From positions 219,171 through 283,170 of the forward strand of contig NZ_WACP01000009.1 of assembly GCF_008973665.1 (NCBI RefSeq): a DNA stretch of 64,000 nt, given 5' to 3'. The position numbers and the translations under genes are program-made. Positions 15,516 through 23,707 of this stretch are shown here, piece after piece. Under the pieces are notes generated by a model that was not told where the DNA came from, ran no database searches, and saw only the letters and a list, made by a program, of their open reading frames with translations. Each line of letters begins with the position of its first letter. The first letter of the stretch is position 1. This DNA comes from Paenibacillus tengchongensis (GTDB taxonomy: Bacteria; Bacillota; Bacilli; Paenibacillales; Paenibacillaceae).

Positions 15516-18248
15516 TTAGGGCTCAATGCCCCAGACAAGTGCGCCATCGCGGTACAAGGTTACCTTCGTCCATTCGCCATATGCAGTTTGCGCTGCACTG
15601 TAGGAATAGTCATTGCTCTCGTTATAGTTGCTCCAATCACTCTTGTTGGTACGCGTCTGAATTTCGCCGCTGCTCGCTCCCGGAGCCAGACTTCCGGCAC
15701 CCGCTGCGAACGAAATCTCCAGGTAATAATCGGCGCCCGTCTTGGCCGGATTTACCTGCACAAAGGTACCGCTGACATTGCCGCTGCCGACCACAGCATA
15801 ATCACTGTGGAACTGCTGCGCTTTATCCCCGTCTACCGTGAAGTAATAACGGAGCTTAAGTCCGCTCAGCGGTACGGTGGTGTTACCGGTATTGGTAATC
15901 CGGAACAGCGGCCGCATCTGGTTATCCGCCGGGTTCGTGTCGTTCGTGCGGTATTCCACTCGCAGATCGCCGATGACCGGAGCCGGTGTATCCGCAGGTA
16001 CCGCGCTGACTTGAACGGATGCAACACTCTCTCCCACGCTGTTAGACGCAGTTACTATATAATAATAGGCCGTTCCGTTCACCACACTGTTGTCCGTGTA
16101 CGAAGGACCTGTTACCGTCGCCAGAGCCGTATAAGGCCCGCCGCTCGTAGTGGAGCGTTTCACGCTGTAGCTGCTTGCGCCGCTGACCGCGTTCCAGCTC
16201 AGGCTGACCTTGCCGTCACCGGCAACTGCTGCAAGCCCGGCCGGCCGGCCGGGAACCTGGGGTTCACCCGGATGGCCTCCGCCGCTCGGCAGCTCCCCGA
16301 ATACCTTTACTCCCGCATCGAATACCGGGATGTAAGGCGTCTTCACAGCAGAGGCACCGCCGGTTGCTACTCCCTGGAAGGAGAAGTCATTGGCATTGTT
16401 CCAGAAAGTCGTATTCGTCGGAGCGGCGATCCGGAACTGTACTTCCTTGCGGTAGGCAGACTGGCCGCCGGGATAAATATTGGTGCCTGTGAAATCCACA
16501 TGGGTGAAATAGATGTTGTTGGCAGCATCATGCGGCTGAAGAGCCGATACCGTCGCCCCTTGGTTGTACCCCCCTGCAGTAACAGTAATATCCTCCGGAC
16601 CGTATCCTGCGGCCACCGCTTCGCTGATGTCCACATAGTAATTAAAGGACATCGTCTTGCTGGCGCGGGCCGGCCAGCCGGAACGGTTGTTCAGCAACGC
16701 CCGGATTTCTACGAAGTTGCTGCCGCTGGCATTGACAGAGGCTTCGACGAACATTTCGTCCTCCACCGTTTCTGCGGCAGGGAAGCTCGCAAGCGGCTGG
16801 TCGCCTTGTCCGTGCAGCAGCATCATTTTGGCCAGAGCCCCGGTAAAAGCTGCATTGTAATCGGTCGCAACCTCATTGGAGACATAATCGCCGATAGAGT
16901 CGGTATACGCATCGGTTGCCGACGGTCCGCCGACCAGTGCGCCGTACAGGATATGGCGGTGGTTGGCCGGAACGGTCTGGCTGTCTGCCCAGGAGCCGTG
17001 TGAGGTGCGGTGATGCGGATGCTGCGGTGAATTGCTGCCATAGCCGATCACGTAGCTGCTGTTACGCGGGTTGTCGCCCAGCATGTAAGTAATCTGCCGT
17101 TCTGCAAATGTGCGGGCTGCTGTGCTCTTGGCGGAATCGCTGACCCAGTCGGCATAGACAAAGGCCAGGAAGGCCTGGTTGGCGGAATACCGCAGCGCCC
17201 CCCACTGGTCCAGATGGGCAAGACCGCCCGGCGTATAGGTAACACGCTCGCCGGTTCCGTTCACCCCGCTGGTCCAGAACTGCATGTTGCGTTCCGTCGA
17301 TTGGACAAATTTGCTGTCGCCGGTAAGCCGGGCCAGCAGCAGCTGGGCGCCGTAATGCTTGTCGTCCCAGGATTGTGTCCACTTGTAGTCCCACAAGCCT
17401 GACTGGTTCTTGCCCCACAGGTTGCTGGCCGCGACTGCCTTATCAAGGTAAGTCTGCTCGCCGGTTGCCAGATACAGCCAGATGCCGCCCCAGCTTAATT
17501 CATCGGCATAGCCGCTCCACGAATTATAAAATTGCTTGACGTCGGTAATACTGTCCGAATAATTGCCGCGATACGTATCGGCGAAGGAATACAGCTGCTT
17601 GGCATGCAAGAGGAGCTTGTCCGCATATGCGGGGTCCGAATCCCGGAAGATAATAGCCGCCGATGCCAGTGCCGCCGCCGTTTCTCCGGCGAGATCGGAG
17701 CCGGGATGGGTGGCGTCGATTTTGTAGGCCGGCCGCGCCATCTGCATCACTTCCGCCGGTCCCCACCAGTTATGATCCGCCGTGCCGTTGCCGACTTGTC
17801 CATACAGCTCATTGGGAGCGGTATGGGCTTTAATGAAATAATCGGTCGCCCAGCGGATATTGTCCAGAATCTCCTCATACTGGCCGGCCTGAATATATCC
17901 GTCTTTATACTCGTATACCGACCAGGCCAGCATAGTAGCCGTATAAGCCATCGGGAACCCGAACTTGACATGATCTCCCGCATCATACCAGCCGCCGGTT
18001 AAATCATGGCCCACATCGGCACCGTCCTGCAGCGCGGAATCGCCCCGCCATTGTACCCGGTTGGTTGCCGGTAAATCGCCTGAACGCTGAGTCTCATAGA
18101 AATAAATCGATTTTTGCAAGACCTCGGCATAATTGTAGTCGGCCGCCGCAGCTTTGCCCACAGTAGGATGTTGTGCTACACCTGTCAATGTAACCGCTAA
18201 CATAAAGCTCAAGGACAACGCCGCATTTCTTTTGCTTCTTTTGCCCAT
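15516..18248 (-). CDS. GH9 endoglucanase with CBM3c, Fn3 and CBM3b modules
   Basis: 910 aa, ATG after AAGGAGAAAGGCTAA. Signal peptide (about 1-36). The GH9 domain (about 38-485) shows DLTGGWYDAGDHVKFG with the catalytic Asp pair, the His motif HHRTSHGSW, and SNEVATDYNAAF with the acid Glu near residue 459. A CBM3c (about 490-650) is fused directly to it, the arrangement that makes GH9 enzymes processive endoglucanases. An Fn3 (about 665-755) and a cellulose-binding CBM3b (about 765-910) follow. It is the first gene of the cellulase operon. Its Fn3-CBM3b tail is clearly related to that of the GH48 enzyme. Confidence 0.95.
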   Translation of the reverse strand: MGKRSKRNAALSLSFMLAVTLTGVAQHPTVGKAAAADYNYAEVLQKSIYFYETQRSGDLPATNRVQWRGDSALQDGADVGHDLTGGWYDAGDHVKFGFPMAYTATMLAWSVYEYKDGYIQAGQYEEILDNIRWATDYFIKAHTAPNELYGQVGNGTADHNWWGPAEVMQMARPAYKIDATHPGSDLAGETAAALASAAIIFRDSDPAYADKLLLHAKQLYSFADTYRGNYSDSITDVKQFYNSWSGYADELSWGGIWLYLATGEQTYLDKAVAASNLWGKNQSGLWDYKWTQSWDDKHYGAQLLLARLTGDSKFVQSTERNMQFWTSGVNGTGERVTYTPGGLAHLDQWGALRYSANQAFLAFVYADWVSDSAKSTAARTFAERQITYMLGDNPRNSSYVIGYGSNSPQHPHHRTSHGSWADSQTVPANHRHILYGALVGGPSATDAYTDSIGDYVSNEVATDYNAAFTGALAKMMLLHGQGDQPLASFPAAETVEDEMFVEASVNASGSNFVEIRALLNNRSGWPARASKTMSFNYYVDISEAVAAGYGPEDITVTAGGYNQGATVSALQPHDAANNIYFTHVDFTGTNIYPGGQSAYRKEVQFRIAAPTNTTFWNNANDFSFQGVATGGASAVKTPYIPVFDAGVKVFGELPSGGGHPGEPQVPGRPAGLAAVAGDGKVSLSWNAVSGASSYSVKRSTTSGGPYTALATVTGPSYTDNSVVNGTAYYYIVTASNSVGESVASVQVSAVPADTPAPVIGDLRVEYRTNDTNPADNQMRPLFRITNTGNTTVPLSGLKLRYYFTVDGDKAQQFHSDYAVVGSGNVSGTFVQVNPAKTGADYYLEISFAAGAGSLAPGASSGEIQTRTNKSDWSNYNESNDYSYSAAQTAYGEWTKVTLYRDGALVWGIEP

Positions 18249-18603
18249 TTAGCCTTTCTCCTTCCGGTTCAAATGTATTCCGTTCCTTGCTACCCTTTCC
18301 GGCTACCAAACCTCCCCAAGTAATAATCACAACCTTTTACGCTGTAAAAATCGAAGATTATCACCCGCTCCCTGCAGATATTAGGATGTTTTGCATCCTA
18401 TGTAAAAATATACCATGAAGGGAACAGAAATTCTACATGAAAATAGTAAAATGTATATAAAATATAGTAAGTATTGTAAATATTTCGAGAGAATGCGAGC
18501 TTTCCAGCTTCTTTCCATACAAAAAACTGCCGCTTTGCCGCAACAGGCAATTCCCTGGTGGCAAAAACGGCAGCTATGATCTTTATTCCGCCGGCAATGG
18601 CCG
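18249..18603 (-). promoter_or_regulatory. Upstream region of the cellulase operon
   Basis: About 355 bp without a gene. On the minus strand a TATATT box (18412-18407) is followed directly by a perfect 7-bp inverted repeat, TAGGATG-TTTTG-CATCCTA (18382-18400 in plus coordinates), in the position of an operator. The -35 (TAGAAT) is poor, which fits an activated or repressed promoter. The right part holds the terminator of the fluC genes. Confidence 0.4.
18521..18575 (-). terminator. Terminator of the rarA-fluC operon
   Basis: On the minus strand CTGCCG-TTTTTGCC pairs with GGCAAAG-CGGCAG, and six T follow. It lies just after the second fluC gene. Confidence 0.75.
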
Positions 18604-18963
18604 CTATAGCCAGTCGGCTAAGCACAAACCGCTGAAGGCCCCCGCCAGCCCCAGCAGAACGGAGCCCAGCACATAAAGCGCTGCCCCGGCCGTCCGCTTC
18701 CGTTCCAGCAATTGCATCGTCTCATATCCGAACGTTGAAAATGTTGTGAAGCCCCCGCAGAACCCGGTTCCGCCAAATAAATATACCGCCTCCGGCAGTC
18801 TGCCCCGGGAACCCGCGAGTATCCCGAGCAATAGAGAGCCTGCAAGGTTGATCAGCAGTGTGCCCCAGGGAAAACGCTTCCCTGCCTTCCGGCCGATATA
18901 CAGGCCCAGCCCGTAGCGGCTCAGTGCTCCCAGGATTCCGCCTGCGCCTACCCACCAGATCAT
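18604..18963 (-). CDS. crcB: FluC/CrcB fluoride channel subunit
   Basis: 119 aa with four predicted membrane helices. The family core GGTGFCGGFTTFSTFGYET (about residues 64-82) and the pore Asn in LLINLAGSLLLG are present. FluC channels are antiparallel dimers that export fluoride from the cytoplasm. This gene overlaps the upstream crcB by 4 bp, so the pair probably form a heterodimer of opposite topologies, as known for split FluC pairs. No fluoride riboswitch was seen upstream of either gene. Confidence 0.93.
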   Translation of the reverse strand: MIWWVGAGGILGALSRYGLGLYIGRKAGKRFPWGTLLINLAGSLLLGILAGSRGRLPEAVYLFGGTGFCGGFTTFSTFGYETMQLLERKRTAGAALYVLGSVLLGLAGAFSGLCLADWL

Positions 18964-19367
18964 ACCCGGCCTCCTCCTTTTGCGGCGGCGGCATGTCCGC
19001 CGAGACCGCCCAGCCAGATCCCGAGCCAGGAAAGCAGCAGCCCGCCAGCGATACTGAGAATGAGATACAGCGCGGCAATCCTGCCGCTGCCGGTCTCCAG
19101 CAGCCGCACCGTATCGACTGTGAACGACGAGAACGTCGTGAAGGTGCCGGTAAAGCCGGTGCCAATCATCAGCCGCAGCTGCGGGGACAATCCCGCAAGG
19201 CGGCTGCTTCTTGTAAAGAACCAGCCAAGAAAGAGGCAGCCGAGAAAATTAATCAGCAGGATAGCCAAGGGGAAGCCGCTCTCCTGCACCGGCAGGGCGA
19301 GCGTTAGGCCATACCGGCATATCGCCCCGGCAAATGCCCCAAGCGCAATGTAGACTAAATTGATCAT
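18960..19367 (-). CDS. crcB: FluC/CrcB fluoride channel subunit (partner)
   Basis: 135 aa. ATG at 19367 after GGGAGACGATACCA; a longer frame upstream overlaps rarA and is not needed. Four membrane helices, with LLINFLGCLFLG (pore Asn) and GTGFTGTFTTFSSFTVDT, the FluC core with TTFSSF. It starts 20 bp after the rarA stop and overlaps the next crcB by ATGA, so it is likely co-transcribed with both. It is the second half of a heterodimeric fluoride exporter. Confidence 0.93.
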   Translation of the reverse strand: MINLVYIALGAFAGAICRYGLTLALPVQESGFPLAILLINFLGCLFLGWFFTRSSRLAGLSPQLRLMIGTGFTGTFTTFSSFTVDTVRLLETGSGRIAALYLILSIAGGLLLSWLGIWLGGLGGHAAAAKGGGRV

Positions 19368-19386
19368 TGGTATCGTCTCCCGGCTG

Positions 19387-20691
19387 CTACTGCTTACGGC
19401 GCAGTTCCTGATTGTGGCGGATCTTGGCCTCGTTGCCCTGCTCGGTTGCTTCATAGAATACACGCCTTGATATCTCTTTGGGCAAGTAATCCTGCTTCAC
19501 ATAATGTCCCGGATAATTATGCGGATACTTGTAACCCTCATGTCCCAGCTTCAAGGCGCCTTTATAATGGGTGTCGCGCAAATGCAGCGGCACCTCGGCC
19601 GAACGAAGCTCCTCGATCGTGTTCATGGCGTTATCGATCGCCATTACGACGGCGTTCGATTTCGGGCTCTCCACCGCAAACAGGATCGCCTGGGCGATGT
19701 TCAGCTTGGCCTCCGGCCAGCCGTGGTTGCGGTAAGCCTCCAGCGCGCTGACGGCCTGCACCATGGCCTGCGGATTGGCCAGCCCGATATCCTCGCTGCT
19801 GGCGGCGATCAGCCGGCGGATGAAGGTCATCGGGTCCATGCCGAGCTTCTCGACGGCATACAGGAACCAGAACAGCGCAGCGTCGCTGGAGCCGCGAATG
19901 CTCTTGTGAAAGGCCGACAGCACATCGTACTGCGTCGACTCGTCGGCTTTGACCGTCGGCCGGCGGATCGATTCCTCCGCCACCTCCAGCGTAAGGTGCA
20001 CGCTGCCGTCCGGCTCCGGCGCCGTCGTCATGGCCGCCAGCTCCAGCGCGTTCAGCGCGCGGCGGATGTCGCCGTTGGCCATGGCGGCGATATGCTGCAG
20101 CGCGTCCTCGTCCGCCTGCAGCTGCATAAAGCCCAGGCCGCGCTGCTCGTCGGCCAGGGCCCGCTTCATCGCGAGCAGGCTGTGCTCGCTGGTCAGCGCC
20201 TCCAGCTGGAACAGCGTGGAGCGGCTGATCAAGGCCCCGTTCACATAATGGAACGGGTTCTCTGTGGTGGCCCCGATAAAGATAATCGTGCCCTTCTCAA
20301 CCGCCGGCAGCAGCGCATCCTGGCGCGAGCTGTTAAAGCGGTGCACCTCGTCCAGAAACAGAATCGTCTTGGTGCCGTATAATGCTTTGTTGCTCTGGGC
20401 GCGCTCAATCACCTCGCGCACATCTTTCACAGAAGCTTCCACGGCATTCAGCCGCACGAACTCTCCTTGTGTCGATTTGGAGATAATGTGGGCGAGCGTC
20501 GTCTTGCCGCAGCCCGGCGGGCCGTAGAGCAGAATCGACGAGACCTGGTCCGCTTCGATGGCTCTGCGCAGCAGCTTGCCCTTGCCCACGATATGCTCCT
20601 GGCCGATATATTCATCCAGATTCTCGGGACGCATGCGGTCCGCAAGCAGGCGTCCGCCGGTCTGTTCTTGTCCGAACGAGAATAAATCCAT
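19387..20691 (-). CDS. rarA: RarA/MgsA replication-associated recombination ATPase
   Basis: 434 aa, ATG after AAGGAAG. AAA+ clamp-loader-like protein: Walker A GPPGCGKTTLA (about residue 48), Walker B LFLDEVHRF, sensor I GATTENP and the arginine region SRSTLF. The C-terminal tetramerisation part ends with GHEGYKYPHNYPGHYV and QDYLP, typical of the family. It acts at stalled replication forks. In B. subtilis the orthologue yrvN neighbours cymR and tcdA; here cellulase and fluC genes separate it from cymR. Confidence 0.95.
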   Translation of the reverse strand: MDLFSFGQEQTGGRLLADRMRPENLDEYIGQEHIVGKGKLLRRAIEADQVSSILLYGPPGCGKTTLAHIISKSTQGEFVRLNAVEASVKDVREVIERAQSNKALYGTKTILFLDEVHRFNSSRQDALLPAVEKGTIIFIGATTENPFHYVNGALISRSTLFQLEALTSEHSLLAMKRALADEQRGLGFMQLQADEDALQHIAAMANGDIRRALNALELAAMTTAPEPDGSVHLTLEVAEESIRRPTVKADESTQYDVLSAFHKSIRGSSDAALFWFLYAVEKLGMDPMTFIRRLIAASSEDIGLANPQAMVQAVSALEAYRNHGWPEAKLNIAQAILFAVESPKSNAVVMAIDNAMNTIEELRSAEVPLHLRDTHYKGALKLGHEGYKYPHNYPGHYVKQDYLPKEISRRVFYEATEQGNEAKIRHNQELRRKQ

Positions 20692-20762
20692 ATGTCCACT
20701 TCCTTGCCTGTAAGCTTAGTCTCTATTACACCCAAACACCTTTCCCTATCATACCACAAATA

Positions 20763-20816
20763 AAAAAGAGCATGACCTCCGCTGCCAGCGGGCGCCATGC
20801 TCTTTGTTCAAAGTGA
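20763..20816. terminator. Terminator after the CD3324-type gene
   Basis: AAAGAGCATG (20765 onward) pairs with CATGCTCTTT around a GC-rich inner part. The minus strand runs into six T, fitting the end of the 20821-21102 gene. Confidence 0.75.
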
Positions 20817-20820
20817 AGGA

Positions 20821-21102
20821 CTAGCGGTTCATCGCCAATCGCATTTTTGAAATAATTTTGCGGATGCTTTCTTCCGACAGGTGGTAGCGTTTCTGCAGCT
20901 CGTTCACCGAACAGCCTTCGCTGTGGCTGCAGTAGATCTCCGCGTTACGGCTGGCAATTTCCTGCCGCGATCCGCTGTTCTCGCCCCATCTTACCCGTTG
21001 TTCACTCTTCTTGGGTATGTAGAGCAGCTCACCTTGGATGTACCCCTGAAGCTCTTCGAGCAGGCGGGGGGGAAGCACATCCTTTCCGTTTACGTAACTC
21101 AC
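20821..21102 (-). CDS. CD3324-family helix-turn-helix protein
   Basis: 93 aa, GTG start at 21102 behind GAGGAGGAAACGCAAC. The N-terminus reads VNGKDVLPPRLLEELQGYIQG and YIPKKSEQRVRWGE; the C-terminal half, SVNELQKRYHLSEESIRKII, is a clear helix-turn-helix. Proteins of this kind are small Mor-like DNA-binding proteins of unknown target. The start lies inside a second small ORF read in another frame (21029-21169), which may couple their translation. Monocistronic otherwise, with its own terminator. Confidence 0.8.
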   Translation of the reverse strand: MSYVNGKDVLPPRLLEELQGYIQGELLYIPKKSEQRVRWGENSGSRQEIASRNAEIYCSHSEGCSVNELQKRYHLSEESIRKIISKMRLAMNR

Positions 21103-21169
21103 GTTGCGTTTCCTCCTCTAACAGGTGTGTTGCCGACGTTCCGACCACTGCATTCACAGTCCATTTCAT
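21029..21169 (-). CDS. Small ORF overlapping the CD3324-type gene (possible coupled leader peptide)
   Basis: 46 codons, ATG at 21169 behind AAAGGAGGCAGGTGCT, a very good ribosome site. It begins MKWTVNAVVGTSATHLLEEE; the LEEE codons themselves form the ribosome site of the downstream gene. It then runs 74 bp into that gene in another frame. The first 20 residues look more natural than the Arg/Pro-rich tail. It may be a leader peptide whose translation opens or masks the CD3324-type start, or a shortened older protein. Confidence 0.35.
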   Translation of the reverse strand: MKWTVNAVVGTSATHLLEEETQRELRKRKGCASPPPARRASGVHPR

Positions 21170-21329
21170 AGCACCTGCCTCCTTTCTTCTCCTCAGATTT
21201 GGTAAATACCGTAATTTCATTATATTAAACCCTGCGGTTATCGTCTACGCTTAAAGTTATGCCTATCCCACTTACCTTCGGTTAGTAAGAAGGAGGCCTC
21301 GCGGCCTCCCGGTTTATAAAGCTTCCGTC

Positions 21330-21362
21330 TTAGACGGAAACCACCTCGTATACTGAAATCAT
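21330..21362 (-). CDS. Ten-codon ORF with strong ribosome site (possible holin-like toxin remnant)
   Basis: GGAAGGAGG stands 9 nt before ATG 21362, which opens MISVYEVVSV and then TAA. The start resembles small holin-like toxins of Bacilli type I systems, which begin with a few polar residues and YEALSL. Downstream lie a GGAGGCC-TCGC-GGCCTCC hairpin (21292-21308) and a TTCCGTC/GACGGAA hairpin (21324-21340). It could also be a leader peptide of an attenuator. No function can be proven. Confidence 0.25.
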   Translation of the reverse strand: MISVYEVVSV

Positions 21363-21590
21363 TTCAATCAGCCTCCTTCCAGAAAGATTCGCCCGGCCGG
21401 ACACTTATTATTAAGCCATAGCCGGGGGAGGGTTACAAGACCAAGAACAGTTATAACCGTTCTTCACCAGACCGGGATCAAACTGAGCCGAAAATATTTA
21501 GGCGAAATACTAATTATTCAGTCGATCTATGTCGAAAAATATTATAAATCTCTATAAAATTCGAGATATGGAAAATAGGAGGAAGATATT
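21363..21590. other. Intergenic region with an operator-like palindrome upstream of the chemoreceptor
   Basis: No gene seen. A 22-bp near-perfect palindrome (21443-21464, AAGAAC at one end and GTTCTT at the other, one mismatched pair) stands about 130 bp upstream of the chemoreceptor start and about 80 bp upstream of the minus-strand ten-codon ORF. It could regulate either. I could not find a convincing sigma-D promoter for the chemoreceptor. Confidence 0.35.
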
Positions 21591-23594
21591 ATGCCGCAAC
21601 ATCGGCTGTCCCTGAAACGGTTGTTCCGCATCCAAAAGCTTCGCACCGAGCTGATGCTGTTTATCATTGCCGCCATCGCTCTCCCGTCCTTTGCACTGGC
21701 CATGATCTCGTCGAATACCGCCAAAGCTGAGCTCCGCTCCAAAATGGCGGATGCCACCCTCTCCAGTGTGCAGCTGCTGGACAAGACGCTGACCCAGCTT
21801 ATTGAACTCGAAAGCGCCGCCGTCAACGAGCTGGCCTATCAGATTTCCGCCGCCGACCTGAAGGATGACGCTCCGCGGATTCAGCGGCTGATCGACAATT
21901 TCAAAGCCGAGCATCCGGAGATCGATATTGTCGCCATCGGGAACAGCGACGGGAACTATATGTTCTCACCGCCGACCGAGATAGACGATTATGATCCCCG
22001 GGAGCGCGCATGGTATACCGATGCGCTGAAGACGCCGGAACAGACCTCGATCATTGATCCGATCTTTTCCCAGGTCACAGGCAATTACATCCTGCCGATC
22101 TCCCGCGCGTTAACGGGCGGTCAAGGGGCGGTAACGGTCAGCCTCAGCATGGAGGGTGTCAGAGATCTGGCGCAGATGGCCAGCATTGGTTCAAGCGGTT
22201 ATGTATATATCCTCGACAGCAACAACAAAGTCATTTATCACCCTTCCATTGAAGTAGCGGAGCCCTTGGAAGGTGAGCTGCTGGAGGAACTGCAGGCGGG
22301 GCCGTCGGGGAGGATTTCCTATACAGACTATACCGCCAAGACACAGATGGACGGCTTCTATACCACCAACGCGATCAGCGGGTTTAAGCTGGCCGGAGTG
22401 CTGCCGGAAGCAGAATACACCAAGGCCGTCTACCCTATTCTCGCTAAATCGGCAATTGTGCTGGTTGTAGCCGTCCTTCTGGCCGCGGCCGCAGCCTTCC
22501 TGATCATCCGCCGCATTACCGCCCCTCTCCTCCGGCTCAATCAATCCGCCCGGAGAGTAAGCGAGGGACATCTGGACGAAGCCGTACAGACGGCGCGCAT
22601 TGACGAGATCGGCCAGCTTGCCGGCAATTACAATGCCATGGTGACTTCGCTGCGGCAAATGGTACAGGAGGTGGCCGATACATCGGGCCAGCTCGCTGCA
22701 GCCAGCGAGCAGCTCTCTGCAAGCACGAACGAGAACAGTAAAGCCGTGGAGTACGTGACCGAACTGGTAGAGGAATCGACCCGTGGAGCGGAGGCTCAAG
22801 CCCATGCTTCCGCCGAGGTGTCCATCACGATGGACGAGATGTCCACCGCCATCCTCAGGATTGCTTCGGCCGCAGCGTCCATTGTCGGCGCCGCCGGAAC
22901 GACCGAGCAGGATGTCGGCACCGGCAGCGGCAAGATCCGGGATGTCAGCGAGCAGATGGCAACCATCCGCCAGTCTGTGCAGCAGTCCGGCAGCCTGATT
23001 GCCGAGCTGAACGGTCTCAGCGCCAAGGTCGCCGAAGCCAGCGCCTCCATTGCGGCCATTGCCAAGCAGACCAACCTCCTGTCGCTGAACGCAGCGATTG
23101 AAGCGGCCCGCGCCGGTGAACAGGGACGCGGCTTCGCCGTCGTCGCCGGCGAAGTGCGCAAGCTCGCCGATGCCTCCAATACGAGCGCAGGCGAGATTCA
23201 CGACACGATTACCGAGATGCTTGGCCTGATCTCCAGCGCCTACGAGTTAATGAAGCACCGGGTAGCCTCCGATGTGGATCAAGGCATGACGCTGACGCTG
23301 GAGGCCAGCGAAGCCTTCCGGCAGATCGAGCATTCCACCCGTCATGTGAGCGAGCAGATTCATGAGGTCTCGGCCGTCGCCGAGCAAATGTCGGCCAGCT
23401 CCGCCGAAGTTGCCGCCTCCGTCCAGGAGATGGCCTCCATCTCCCGTGCGTCGCTGGACTCGTTCCAGAGCGTAACTGCCGCGACGGAAGAGCAGCTCGC
23501 GTCCATGCAGGAGATCACCTCCTCCTCGGCCTCGCTGTCTGCCATGGCAGAAGACATGCAGAAGCAGGTGGAACGGTTCCGGTTCGACAGCTGA
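21591..23594 (+). CDS. Methyl-accepting chemotaxis protein
   Basis: 667 aa, ATG behind AATAGGAGG. TM helix 1 (about 20-45), an extracellular double-Cache sensor (about 50-285, with FSPPTEIDDYDPRERAWY typical of dCache_1), TM2 (about 288-312), HAMP (about 312-365) and the cytoplasmic signalling domain. The hairpin tip has the conserved IAKQTNLLSLNAAIEAARAG and GRGFAVVAGEVRKLA. No C-terminal CheR/CheB-binding pentapeptide. The dCache class often binds amino acids or other small metabolites; the ligand is unknown. Monocistronic, ending at a bidirectional terminator. Confidence 0.95.
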   Translation: MPQHRLSLKRLFRIQKLRTELMLFIIAAIALPSFALAMISSNTAKAELRSKMADATLSSVQLLDKTLTQLIELESAAVNELAYQISAADLKDDAPRIQRLIDNFKAEHPEIDIVAIGNSDGNYMFSPPTEIDDYDPRERAWYTDALKTPEQTSIIDPIFSQVTGNYILPISRALTGGQGAVTVSLSMEGVRDLAQMASIGSSGYVYILDSNNKVIYHPSIEVAEPLEGELLEELQAGPSGRISYTDYTAKTQMDGFYTTNAISGFKLAGVLPEAEYTKAVYPILAKSAIVLVVAVLLAAAAAFLIIRRITAPLLRLNQSARRVSEGHLDEAVQTARIDEIGQLAGNYNAMVTSLRQMVQEVADTSGQLAAASEQLSASTNENSKAVEYVTELVEESTRGAEAQAHASAEVSITMDEMSTAILRIASAAASIVGAAGTTEQDVGTGSGKIRDVSEQMATIRQSVQQSGSLIAELNGLSAKVAEASASIAAIAKQTNLLSLNAAIEAARAGEQGRGFAVVAGEVRKLADASNTSAGEIHDTITEMLGLISSAYELMKHRVASDVDQGMTLTLEASEAFRQIEHSTRHVSEQIHEVSAVAEQMSASSAEVAASVQEMASISRASLDSFQSVTAATEEQLASMQEITSSSASLSAMAEDMQKQVERFRFDS

Positions 23595-23600
23595 ACATGG

Positions 23601-23658
23601 AAACAGCGCCAGTCAAGGACAGGAATGTAAAGTCCGGGACTGGCGCTGTTTTATTTTA
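23601..23658. terminator. Bidirectional terminator between chemoreceptor and helD
   Basis: AAACAGCGCCAGTC pairs with GACTGGCGCTGTTT; a T-rich stretch follows on the plus strand. It separates the convergent chemoreceptor and helD genes. Confidence 0.8.
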
Positions 23659-23707
23659 TCTTGCTGAACTCTTCTGCTTCATCGGTAAAAGCTTGGCTTC
23701 AAGCTGC

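Noticed and set aside
15588..17003. A 471-codon open frame opposite the GH9 gene
   Set aside because: Antisense mirror of the CBM3/Fn3/GH9 coding sequence, with no domain and no ribosome site.
20692..20762. Fluoride riboswitch before rarA-fluC
   Set aside because: The interval is short and lacks the riboswitch core; only the terminator of the neighbouring gene and ribosome site are seen.
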